In this document: positions 57,155 to 64,000 of the stretch, one piece after another
Layout of the letters: each line of letters begins with the position of its first letter
Numbering within the stretch: position 1 is the first letter of the stretch
The notes under the pieces: generated by a model
Seen by the model: only the letters and a program-made list of their open reading frames with translations
Databases searched by the model: none
Told to the model about the DNA's origin: nothing
Position numbers and translations under genes: made by a program
Source: Patescibacteria group bacterium
Lineage (GTDB): Bacteria > Patescibacteriota > Microgenomatia > UBA1406 > GWC2-37-13
Length of the DNA: 64,000 bases
Reading direction: 5' to 3'
Assembly: GCA_023380935.1 (NCBI GenBank)
Contig: JAMCST010000016.1
Location: 1 to 64,000, forward strand

Positions 57155-57901
57155 TTAAACCTCGATCCGCGAAAAGAAGTAGCTGCCGACGGTAAGCATA
57201 ATAACAGACAGTCCGGCCAGAACCGCGATATCCAACCCAATCCCGAAATGAGAAGAATGAATCAGAGCTCCCCTCAGACCATCCACTCCATAAGCCAACG
57301 GATTAATCTGGGTAATGAGGGTTAAAACCGGCGACAGACCACTCAGAGGAAACAGGGCACCGGAAAGAAAAAATAACGGCATGACCAGGAAATTCATGAT
57401 CAGCTGAAACCCCTGGAAGTCTTCAAGTAATGAGGCGATCGTCGTTCCCACTGCCGTAAAAAACAGCGAGATGAGAAACATTAAAACGATAAATAACGGT
57501 AGATGGGCTAAGCTATAGGGCCGAAAACCTATCACCAACGTCAGCAGAAAAACAACCATTCCCTGCATGGTGGCAATCGTTGCCCCTCCCAGCGTCCTTC
57601 CGATCATAATACTCATCCGGGACACCGGCGCCACCAGCGTTTCTTTTAAAAAACCAAACTGGCGGTCCCAGACCAACTCGATGCCGGAAAAAATCGCGGT
57701 AAACAAGATTCCCTGGGCAATCACGCCCGGCGCCAGGAAATCAATGTAGTTGCCGTTGCCGGCCCGGCGAAACACCGGCCCCAAACCAAACCCGAGCGCC
57801 ACCAGAAACAGAATCGGCTGGCCCAATGAGCCGATTATCCGTGAGCGCGAGCGAACGTAACGCTTAAGCTGGCGCAGCCATAAAACATAAATCGCTAACA
57901 T
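57155..57901 (-). CDS. ABC-2 type permease of an exporter
   Basis: 248 residues with six membrane helices (for example LGQPILFLVALGFGLGPVF; FLLTLVIGFRPYSLAHLPLFIVLMFLISLFFTAVG; NFLVMPLFFLSGALFPLSGLSPVLTLI). The pattern of the DrrB/NodJ family is clear from the gating segment PLFFLSGALFPLSGLP-like stretch and NPLAYGVDGLRGAL. A GGAGG lies nine bases before the ATG, inside the end of the ATPase gene. It follows the ATPase by 3 bp. Such pairs export lipids, polysaccharides or drugs; the substrate here is unknown. Confidence 0.92.
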   Translation of the reverse strand: MLAIYVLWLRQLKRYVRSRSRIIGSLGQPILFLVALGFGLGPVFRRAGNGNYIDFLAPGVIAQGILFTAIFSGIELVWDRQFGFLKETLVAPVSRMSIMIGRTLGGATIATMQGMVVFLLTLVIGFRPYSLAHLPLFIVLMFLISLFFTAVGTTIASLLEDFQGFQLIMNFLVMPLFFLSGALFPLSGLSPVLTLITQINPLAYGVDGLRGALIHSSHFGIGLDIAVLAGLSVIMLTVGSYFFSRIEV

Positions 57902-57904
57902 ATT

Positions 57905-58705
57905 TTAATGCCTCCTCCACATCTGCCGACGAAGCCGCATTTTATCGAGCCCGCTTGCCTCTTCTTCGCGGATCGCCCGGCCGGTAAGGCTAAGAAAGGC
58001 TTCTTCCAGCGACGAGGTGTGGGTTTGAACTTTTAACTCTGTCGCCGTACCGTGGGCGATGATTTTACCGTGATCAATGATCGCTATCCTTTGCGCCATC
58101 CGTTCGGCTTCTTCCATGTAATGGGTGGTGAAAAACACGGTAATCTGTTTGGTTTTATTCAGGTTAAGAATGTAATTCCAGAGCTGGTTGCGCGTTTGCG
58201 GGTCCAGGCCGAGCGTCGGCTCGTCAAGGAAAAAAATGCTGGGGTGATGCAGTAAACCCCGGGCGATCTCCAGCCGCCGCTTCATGCCGCCGGAAAAGGT
58301 TTTTACCAAATGATTGCGCCTATCCCACAACTCGACAATGTCCAATAACTCCTTAATCCGGCTTTTGCGCAACTGGCTGGGAACCCGATAGAGCATGCCG
58401 TGGAACTCCATGTTCTCATGGGCGGTTAACTCGTCGTCCAAACTGGGGTCCTGAAACACGATACCAAACGACTGCCGGACTTTGTTTTGTTCCCTGGTAG
58501 GATCAAAGCCGTTGATCCTGATTTGGCCGCTGGTCGGCCGCAGCAGGGTGGTGAGCATTTTGATCGTGGTTGACTTTCCCGCTCCGTTTGGCCCCAAAAA
58601 GGCAAAAATCTCGCCGGCGCTGACGTTGAAGCTGATGTCATTAACCGCCGTAAAGCCGTCAAACTTCTTTACCAGATGTTCTACCCGAATCGCCTGGTCC
58701 GTCAT
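57905..58705 (-). CDS. ABC exporter ATPase, DrrA type
   Basis: 266 residues; the start at 58705 (MTDQAIRVEHLVKKFDGF) is preferred to the TTG seven codons earlier, since TATAAT lies nine bases above it. Walker A is FLGPNGAGKSTTIKMLTTLL, Q-loop GIVFQDPSLDDELTAHENM, signature KTFSGGMKRRLEIARGLL, Walker B IFFLDEPTLGLDPQTRNQLW and H-loop FFTTHYMEEAERMAQR. This is the daunorubicin-resistance/NatA subfamily. The C-terminal 35 residues are typical too (LEEAFLSLTGRAIREEE). It pairs with the permease at 57155. Confidence 0.95.
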   Translation of the reverse strand: MTDQAIRVEHLVKKFDGFTAVNDISFNVSAGEIFAFLGPNGAGKSTTIKMLTTLLRPTSGQIRINGFDPTREQNKVRQSFGIVFQDPSLDDELTAHENMEFHGMLYRVPSQLRKSRIKELLDIVELWDRRNHLVKTFSGGMKRRLEIARGLLHHPSIFFLDEPTLGLDPQTRNQLWNYILNLNKTKQITVFFTTHYMEEAERMAQRIAIIDHGKIIAHGTATELKVQTHTSSLEEAFLSLTGRAIREEEASGLDKMRLRRQMWRRH

Positions 58706-58906
58706 AAGGTATATATTATACAACTACAAAACCCACCATTAAATTATGGCCCACCTGCGCCTTAATGAGTTTATTCTCAAGGAAAATGGAGAAGATTGTA
58801 TCGGCAATTACCCGAGAGGTCCGAAAAGAATAAAGAATCCGCTAATGCACCAATCCCGACGGTTGTGTTTAGGTATGAAGAATGGTAGTAATCTACTCCT
58901 ACAGCG

Positions 58907-59248
58907 TTATTGAGGACACAGTGGGTTAACCGGTTTATCTGGGTTAAAAATTCGCTCGACAGCTTCCATGGTGCAGTCGACTCGTTTACCGTTCTCATCA
59001 AGAGGCAGCGGGTCGTTACTTCCGTCCAGCTCTCCCGTCGCCAATACACAACCCGATCCACCCCCTGTTTCTTGGGCTACTTTCTGCAACAATTGGCTTC
59101 CGGTCAGTTGGGCAACAGCACCCGTTCCTACGGATATTATCGGTGCAAGTAGAACTAGACCGAGCATCGCTGTTGCCAAATAAAAGCCCGGTGGCCTCAT
59201 TTTTATCTCCGTGGCTAATCCTTCTATTCTTGACTTCAATCTATCCAT
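58907..59248 (-). CDS. Membrane-anchored or secreted protein of unknown function
   Basis: 113 residues. After a short basic start, a hydrophobic helix, FYLATAMLGLVLLAPIISVGTGAVAQL, leads to an extracytoplasmic region with two Cys (GSGCVLATGELDGSNDPLPLDENGKRVDCTMEAVERIF) and a third in PLCPQ at the very end. No family is known. TATAAT stands eight bases above the ATG, supporting a real gene. A second open frame on the same strand continues from 59061 to 58777 beyond the stop, so a frameshifted longer protein is conceivable. Confidence 0.55.
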   Translation of the reverse strand: MDRLKSRIEGLATEIKMRPPGFYLATAMLGLVLLAPIISVGTGAVAQLTGSQLLQKVAQETGGGSGCVLATGELDGSNDPLPLDENGKRVDCTMEAVERIFNPDKPVNPLCPQ

Positions 59249-59285
59249 AAGGAAGTATTATACAGCATAAATATGTATTTACAAT

Positions 59286-59747
59286 TCAAACCCCCATTTC
59301 CAGACCCAGATCAATTTCCGCAAAGCCGTTGCGCCTGTAAAAAGCAATCGCCTTGCTGTTGTGAAAGTAGGAGTTGACAAACAGTTTTTGATAATGGTGT
59401 TGCTTGGCCCATTGTTTAACCCTGGAGACCAATTTGGTTCCGATCCCTTTTGACCGGTAGGCCGGAACCACACCCATATTATCAATTTCCAAATAGCGGC
59501 TCTTGCGATAGCTAACTTTTTTAGGAGAACAGGCAATATAACCGACCGGAATCTGACCGTCGTAAGCGATAAAACAAACGTTACCCTTTCCGGATAGCAG
59601 CCTGCTAAAATACCGCTCTCCAGCCTTTGACAGCGCCCAACCCATTACCAAGTCGTCGTCGTACTTCTGGTTATCCAAAAAGACTTCGTGATTAAGGTGT
59701 TGGAGAATATGAACGTCTTCTGGTGATGGTTGGCTGATTAAAATCAT
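59286..59747 (-). CDS. GNAT-family N-acetyltransferase
   Basis: 153 residues from the ATG at 59747, with GATAAT seven bases upstream; the track's extra residues MVVIITI lie in the promoter. The acetyl-CoA core is YLEIDNMGVVPAYRSKGIGTKLVSRVKQWAKQ, with the R/QxxGxG/A loop RSKGIG, and YFHNSKAIAFYRRNGFAEID is the usual fourth motif. Substrate unknown; the preceding NVCFIAYDGQIPVGYIACSPKK strand fits ribosomal-protein or small-amine acetyltransferases equally. Confidence 0.9.
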   Translation of the reverse strand: MILISQPSPEDVHILQHLNHEVFLDNQKYDDDLVMGWALSKAGERYFSRLLSGKGNVCFIAYDGQIPVGYIACSPKKVSYRKSRYLEIDNMGVVPAYRSKGIGTKLVSRVKQWAKQHHYQKLFVNSYFHNSKAIAFYRRNGFAEIDLGLEMGV

Positions 59748-59785
59748 TATGGTTATTATCACGACCATTTTACACCCCTTATTTA

Positions 59786-60604
59786 TTACAGTGTGTCTTC
59801 ATATTTTGCATGTTCATCTCTGATTACATCCCACTGTTTTTTTGCTTCTATATTTGGACAGTAAACTGAACACGTTGATGAAAAATGAACCATCTGTAAA
59901 TTTGGCGCTGGAAGAAACATGGCAACTAATTGACGCAATTCTTCTGCTTTTTTTCTGGTTAAACCGACAAACCAATTAGCATACTCATCTCCACAAAAAG
60001 ACATAATAAACGGTCTCCCATTTATGACGTCTAAAATGCGGTCTGCTTCTTCCATGGGGAATGGGTACAAAGAAGTAAAGTCTTGTTCTCTAATACTATC
60101 GCATACTGTTGAAAAGTTGCTTGGAATTAAATGTGCCTGACTAAGATGAATAGTGCCTCTCCAAAATGACCTACTTACCCCCGCCTTGCCCCAATTCCCT
60201 ATATGAACACCATCAATTCCATCCCCCATGTCGTAGTCAGGATGATAATCAACCAAAAGCATTATTCTGTTGACATCTGGCTCTATTGGACGAGCACTAT
60301 CAAGATAATGTAATAAACGATTGTGCACACCGGTTAATAGTAAAGGAACCCTTTTCCCTTTAACGTATACATCTCGTCGGGGATAGCAAACATCAATTCC
60401 TGGCAATATTCGTTTGTAATATTGTTCGTTAACCTTCACGCTGGGCGGATACACGGCGTCGCGAGACGATTCATATATTAATGGTTCTTGCCACGCGCCC
60501 GGGCCCTCATAAACATAATTCAGACCACCATAGTGTGTAGTATACATTTGTTCACAAGACAACATAGCTAATAACGATTTATTAAAACTGTTCCAAATAT
60601 CCAA
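59786..60604 (-). CDS. UPF0489-like, arginase-fold-related protein
   Basis: 272 residues. LLTGVHNRLLHYLDSARP, then LLVDYHPDYDMGDGIDGVHIGNWG recall the UPF0489 (C5orf22) family, related to arginase and histone deacetylases, whose motif is VxDxHxD; here DYHPDYD and HIGNW may bind metal. The remaining MSFCGDEYANWFVGLTRKKAEELRQLVAMFLP segment fits the family's end. It is visibly A+T-rich, and the start is uncertain: the TTG at 60604 lies 11 bases after TATAAT, while the first ATG would cost 13 residues. Function unknown; transfer from another lineage is possible. Confidence 0.6.
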   Translation of the reverse strand: MDIWNSFNKSLLAMLSCEQMYTTHYGGLNYVYEGPGAWQEPLIYESSRDAVYPPSVKVNEQYYKRILPGIDVCYPRRDVYVKGKRVPLLLTGVHNRLLHYLDSARPIEPDVNRIMLLVDYHPDYDMGDGIDGVHIGNWGKAGVSRSFWRGTIHLSQAHLIPSNFSTVCDSIREQDFTSLYPFPMEEADRILDVINGRPFIMSFCGDEYANWFVGLTRKKAEELRQLVAMFLPAPNLQMVHFSSTCSVYCPNIEAKKQWDVIRDEHAKYEDTL

Positions 60605-60648
60605 TCCTGATGTATATTATACCCTATAGTACTAGATATAGAAAGATT

Positions 60649-61500
60649 TTATGCGCTAATCAGTATCACCTCGACCACGGCCAGACCGATGCCGATGCCC
60701 TGGCGCAGACTAAACTTCTCTTTGAGAAAGATCACCGCTAGTGTCACGGTAAGAATGGTGTAGGTGGAGGCGACCGGAGCGATCAGTGACACTGGGCCGT
60801 GATCAAAGGCCAAAAAATAGAGCAGCGACCCGACCCAAAGGATGACCGTTCCCAAAATCGTCGGCAGAAAATTAGATCGGGAAAGCGCCGGAAGCGCCCG
60901 CCCGGGACGGTCAATCAAATAGTTGAACACCGACACCAACTGCAAGACGATGGCCAAAAAAAACAGGTGTGAGGGCGCGCCAATCCAGTTGGTCGATAGC
61001 TTGGCGAGAAAATCGCTTGCTCCCAGCGCCAAGGCGGTCAAGGTCCCCCAGACAACCCAGTGCGACCCGGTCACCGACCGTCGCGGTCGCCCAACAGGAA
61101 GAGTCAGCAAGAGACCGGCTAAAATAACCAAAACCACTCCTAACCCCTGGTGCAAACGCATGGTTTCGTGAAGAAAAATCAAAGATAACACCGTCGTCAC
61201 TACCGGACTGGTCGCCACCAGGGTCGAGGTTAATGCCAGTTCGCCCTTGGAAATGGCGTAGAGAAAGAACAAATTGCATACTGCCACAACCACAATTACC
61301 AATAGGTTAACCGGACTAGGTAAGTTGAGATGAAACCGGGAAATCACCAACACCACTGGCAACCAGATAACCAGTTTGAAAAAATTGGAGAAGATGTTAT
61401 TCCACAGGGGCGAGATATGACTAAAACCTTTTTTCACCAGGATCTGCGCCGCCGACCACAACACCACGGCGCTTAGGGTCAGAACCAGCCAGGTGGACAT
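60649..61500 (-). CDS. EamA/DMT-superfamily transporter
   Basis: 283 residues with ten membrane helices in two similar halves. Start moved from 61506 to 61500 because TATACT (61507-61512) then ends exactly six bases before the ATG. Recognisable are the first-half end VTTVLSLIFLHETMRLHQGLGVVLVILAGLLL and the second-half end LTVTLAVIFLKEKFSLRQGIGIGLAVVEVIL, each with the Glu characteristic of drug/metabolite transporters. Such proteins move amino acids, nucleotides or sugars; the substrate cannot be deduced. Confidence 0.9.
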   Translation of the reverse strand: MSTWLVLTLSAVVLWSAAQILVKKGFSHISPLWNNIFSNFFKLVIWLPVVLVISRFHLNLPSPVNLLVIVVVAVCNLFFLYAISKGELALTSTLVATSPVVTTVLSLIFLHETMRLHQGLGVVLVILAGLLLTLPVGRPRRSVTGSHWVVWGTLTALALGASDFLAKLSTNWIGAPSHLFFLAIVLQLVSVFNYLIDRPGRALPALSRSNFLPTILGTVILWVGSLLYFLAFDHGPVSLIAPVASTYTILTVTLAVIFLKEKFSLRQGIGIGLAVVEVILISA

Positions 61501-61529
61501 TCTCATAGTATATCAGGTGGTACTTTGAT

Positions 61530-61558
61530 TTGCTTTTATATATTTGGTTAGATATAAT
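61530..61558 (+). promoter_or_regulatory. Promoter of the 61565 gene, leaderless type
   Basis: TTGCTT (61530-61535), 17-bp spacer, TATAAT (61553-61558), then exactly six bases to the ATG. The clearest example of the arrangement seen across the window. Confidence 0.75.
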
Positions 61559-61564
61559 TAAATT

Positions 61565-63433
61565 ATGGAGCAAGACAACAATAAAAACACTAATTCAAGC
61601 GTCGGTTTGCCTCCGATTAAAACCTTGTTCAGCGAATCGTGGCAGGCTTTTACCCGTAGTTTGCTTGGTTTGTTCATCCTCAATATCGGCGCGTTTATCG
61701 CCACTATTTTGGCCGTTATCTTAACGGTTGGAGCGCTTTTCTTCACCGCTATAAAAAATCCTGTAGTACAAAAATGGTTAGTGTTTTTACGCGCACCCGG
61801 ACAGTCTGTTTGGCCATCCTTCCAGTGGTCGGCGCTATCACCTTTTATCACTCTGCTCGTGGTCGTTTTTGTGGTGGTTGTTCTAATTGGCCTTACTGCC
61901 GGAATCGGTTCGGTACTGATCGTCGCCAATCAGGGACAACTGTCGGTGGGCAAAGCGTTGCGCCGGAGTCTGAGCCTGATTATCCCCTTGCTCCTTACCA
62001 CCTTATTGGCCGGTTTGATTAACTTGGGAAGTCTGGCGCTTTTTTTCCTACCGGTTTTGATCGTCAGCTGTCTGTTGGCCTACGTCAACTTTGCGGTGAT
62101 TTTGGAAAACAAACGCTACCTCCAGGCCATTAAGTCCAGTGTTCAGACCGTTGGGCAACACTTTGGAGAAATCGTGGTTCGTTTCCTAATCTACTGGTTG
62201 ATCTATGTGGGAATCGCCATACTAGTGCCGGGCCTCGTCCGCAAACTCGATCCGCAAACCACAGCTAGTGTCGCAATTTTGTCTTTTGTCGTCAACTACC
62301 TGCTCGGCTGGTTTGGAATGGCGTTTTCCCTGACGCTGTACCGCCAAGCCAAAGCCGTCACCGACCCCAGCCGCCCGGCCAACCTAACCTGGATTTTGAT
62401 CGTAACCGTTCTCGGATGGATTATTATTGCTTTGGTGAGTTTTGCCGGTTATCAAGGCGCCAGCCGCCTGATCAAATCGGGCCGATGGCAGTCTATGTTT
62501 AACCGGGCCGCGACAAACCGATCAAAGACTAATGCGATTATGGCGCTTGCTCCGTCTGCCTGCGGCCTGTCAATTCCGGTGCCAGCCACCACCGCCACCA
62601 GCGAAGGAAAACTGCGTAAATGGCTTTACGAAGAGATACCGCTCGACAAAAACAATTTTTATGTTCTCGATAGCGACGTTTTTCCGGTTGATTACGTATT
62701 GGGGTCTATCATTAGCTTTAAATCCGAGGTTGCCCAGGCGGAAAACGGCCAATACAACCTGGGCTATCCGGGACTGAATGTTTTCTGCGTAGACAACAAC
62801 AAGGGCCTGACGCTGGAAGAGTACAAGTCTCTGGCTTTAGCTAACAAACACTTTACCGTAACAGTGCAAAAAGATATGCACTGGGGAGAAGTAACGGTGG
62901 TTCCGGTGCTGGTCGAAGGTAAATTTAAAGATCAGCCGCTTCAAGAACCGGCGTTTCTGGCCGTCAGTCAAGACGGCAGCCGGTTACTTTATATCCGCAT
63001 CTGGTCGGCGACGAAATCAGATCCTCTAGCGAAAACCATTACCCAAGACATCCAAACCATCTTAGACAACCTTAAATACCGCAGTGCCAAAGGCAAGTTA
63101 AACGAAATGACCTTTGCCCAACCAACTAGTGCTCCAGCCGCTCCGGTTAACCAAATTCCCAACTGCACCCAGTTTACCATCCGAGAAGGCGAGTTTGCCA
63201 GCGATAAATGCTACACCAGCAAAGACCTGGCCGACCTGCAGTATTATATCCAGCGGTTTAACAGCGCCGTATCGATGAATAATGCCGCGATCGCCTCAAT
63301 GCAAATCACCTGCAACGGGAGCGATTTTTTCAAAAATTCCTGCGAGCGCGACAAGGCGCAAAAGGCCCAGGCGGAAAACGACATTAACCAGTACCGTACT
63401 ACGATTCAAGGGATTATTGCCAAAGGGAAATAA
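61565..63433 (+). CDS. Multi-pass membrane protein with large C-terminal domain
   Basis: 622 residues. The first 300 form about six helices (GLFILNIGAFIATILAVILTVGALFF; ITLLVVVFVVVVLIGLTAGIGSVLIV; LLLTTLLAGLINLGSLALFFLPVLIVSCLLAYVNFAVI; and more), resembling the DUF975/GPDPase-type membrane regions. Residues about 310-530 are soluble, with a core like VLGSIISFKSEVAQAENGQYNLGYPGLNVFCVDNN. The end carries CTQFTIREGEFASDKCYTSKDLADLQYYIQRFNSAVSMNN and a coiled coil (SCERDKAQKAQAENDINQYRT). No family is certain. Confidence 0.75.
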   Translation: MEQDNNKNTNSSVGLPPIKTLFSESWQAFTRSLLGLFILNIGAFIATILAVILTVGALFFTAIKNPVVQKWLVFLRAPGQSVWPSFQWSALSPFITLLVVVFVVVVLIGLTAGIGSVLIVANQGQLSVGKALRRSLSLIIPLLLTTLLAGLINLGSLALFFLPVLIVSCLLAYVNFAVILENKRYLQAIKSSVQTVGQHFGEIVVRFLIYWLIYVGIAILVPGLVRKLDPQTTASVAILSFVVNYLLGWFGMAFSLTLYRQAKAVTDPSRPANLTWILIVTVLGWIIIALVSFAGYQGASRLIKSGRWQSMFNRAATNRSKTNAIMALAPSACGLSIPVPATTATSEGKLRKWLYEEIPLDKNNFYVLDSDVFPVDYVLGSIISFKSEVAQAENGQYNLGYPGLNVFCVDNNKGLTLEEYKSLALANKHFTVTVQKDMHWGEVTVVPVLVEGKFKDQPLQEPAFLAVSQDGSRLLYIRIWSATKSDPLAKTITQDIQTILDNLKYRSAKGKLNEMTFAQPTSAPAAPVNQIPNCTQFTIREGEFASDKCYTSKDLADLQYYIQRFNSAVSMNNAAIASMQITCNGSDFFKNSCERDKAQKAQAENDINQYRTTIQGIIAKGK

Positions 63434-63443
63434 GATCGCCCCA

Positions 63444-64000
63444 TCATAAATAACGGATAGTGTGTCTGGGGACATGACCGGTTCTACTGATGGATTCCCA
63501 TGCGTTTGACGAAGAAGTCGTAAACTCCAAAATAGGCAGACCCGGTTGACCGCCATTTAATTGTCTCGGCTCGAGCTTGACCCCGATTAGATATTCAGTT
63601 GAGTTGCCATTTGGGTTACCATCATGTACTATCTCAACCATGCAGACTCCAGCTTTTACGGCGGCGTGCATAAAATCCAACGGCAATAATCGGGTTTGGA
63701 TAGCCATCCGCGTGGCTTTAGTAGCAGTATTGCCACCTGTCCCGTTACTGCATTCACCATTGGCTGATAAATAAAGTGCCTCCACTCGACACACGCCTGG
63801 ATAAGTATATGATCGTTGGTACCCAACCGCTTGTCTCCCTACCACGATTGGGCCAAAACTACTTCCAGTCACCACGGGGACACCATAATTATTCATGGGG
63901 TCTTTATCACCTACCCATGGTTGGAATCTGGTCAGATCAAGCATGGCCTGATCGAAAGGAAGCGGACGCAGACCACACGGATTAGCTGGTTCCCATTGGC
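63444..64000 (-). CDS. Putative secreted protein, N-terminus outside window
   Basis: The track starts at 63944, but the frame stays open to the window edge, and the upstream residues QWEPANPCGLRPLPFDQA read naturally into MLDLTRFQPWVGDKDP, so the true start is probably beyond 64000. At least 185 residues are visible. The sequence is rich in Gly, Asn and Ser with few charges (VVTGSSFGPIVVGRQAV, GECSNGTGGNTATKATRM), with Cys residues spaced as in extracytoplasmic beta-rich proteins. No family recognised. Confidence 0.7.
   Translation of the reverse strand, partial: QWEPANPCGLRPLPFDQAMLDLTRFQPWVGDKDPMNNYGVPVVTGSSFGPIVVGRQAVGYQRSYTYPGVCRVEALYLSANGECSNGTGGNTATKATRMAIQTRLLPLDFMHAAVKAGVCMVEIVHDGNPNGNSTEYLIGVKLEPRQLNGGQPGLPILEFTTSSSNAWESISRTGHVPRHTIRYL

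Noticed and set aside
1-64000. tRNA genes, rRNA genes and CRISPR arrays
   Set aside because: No T-arm/anticodon pattern besides the tmRNA, no rRNA-like sequence and no regularly spaced repeats were found by eye; a tRNAscan or CRISPR search could still find a weak one.

Overview
The window looks like a chromosomal segment of a Candidate Phyla Radiation (Patescibacteria) bacterium, most plausibly of the Microgenomates type. This is inferred from gene content, not from a marker tree. It has compact genes with short spacers, many short membrane or secreted proteins of unknown family, a stand-alone S23-type four-helix-bundle gene, a VirD4/TraG-like ATPase without a conjugation cluster, a PIG-V-like transferase and a PilX-like pilin beside a giant Cys-rich surface protein. 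TGA works as a stop codon, which argues against the code-25 lineages (Gracilibacteria, Absconditabacteria). No tRNA, 5S/16S/23S rRNA or CRISPR array was seen; the only RNA gene found is ssrA.

Layout. 1-3.3 kb (minus): trxB (cut by the window edge), a CsoR-like repressor with an inverted-repeat operator, a small basic protein and rho. 3.8-7.3 kb: an anchored protein, fmt, two TrmB-type proteins facing each other and a VIT1/CCC1 metal transporter. 7.3-10.9 kb (minus): tdk, tgt, a membrane protein and queA. 11-14.2 kb: a dUTPase-like/thyA/dfr thymidylate cluster followed by a four-helix-bundle gene between inverted repeats. 14.2-17.5 kb: two divergent proteins with CxDxR and HxxC motifs, a GT4 glycosyltransferase and a small membrane protein. 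17.5-20.6 kb (minus): a MacAB-like adaptor/permease/ATPase set. 20.7-28.4 kb: Nudix, an M11-like metalloprotease with a LamG domain, TatD, a VKOR-dihydroorotate dehydrogenase fusion, rpiB, rnhA and dprA. 28.4-38.9 kb: gpmI, rpe, PIG-V-like transferase, PBP2, a Tat-type secreted protein, a 1028-aa SecA-like ATPase and a sugar isomerase-like protein. 39-47.7 kb: a surface module (lipoprotein, anchored protein, 1952-aa Cys-rich protein, PilX-like pilin). 47.7-52.8 kb: a glycosyltransferase-like remnant, a flavin reductase, a TPR protein, the VirD4-like ATPase, acylphosphatase and small proteins. 52.9-56.6 kb: smpB and ssrA separated by an A+T-rich three-gene insert flanked by copies of the smpB 3' end. 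56.7-64 kb: GIY-YIG protein, ABC-2 exporter, GNAT, a UPF0489-like protein, an EamA transporter and two unknown proteins, the last cut by the window edge.

The most notable signals are of three kinds. First, a -10 hexamer repeatedly sits exactly six bases before the start codon, on both strands, which implies leaderless mRNAs as a routine arrangement; several starts here were corrected with this rule. Second, palindromic elements lie in frame inside protein genes. One is an 87/88-nt element present in both tgt and a glycosyltransferase gene, whose two outer stems differ between copies by compensating changes. Third, there are unusual architectures: the VKOR-DHODH fusion, the SecA-like giant, the methyltransferase-GNAT fusion and the smpB/ssrA insert.
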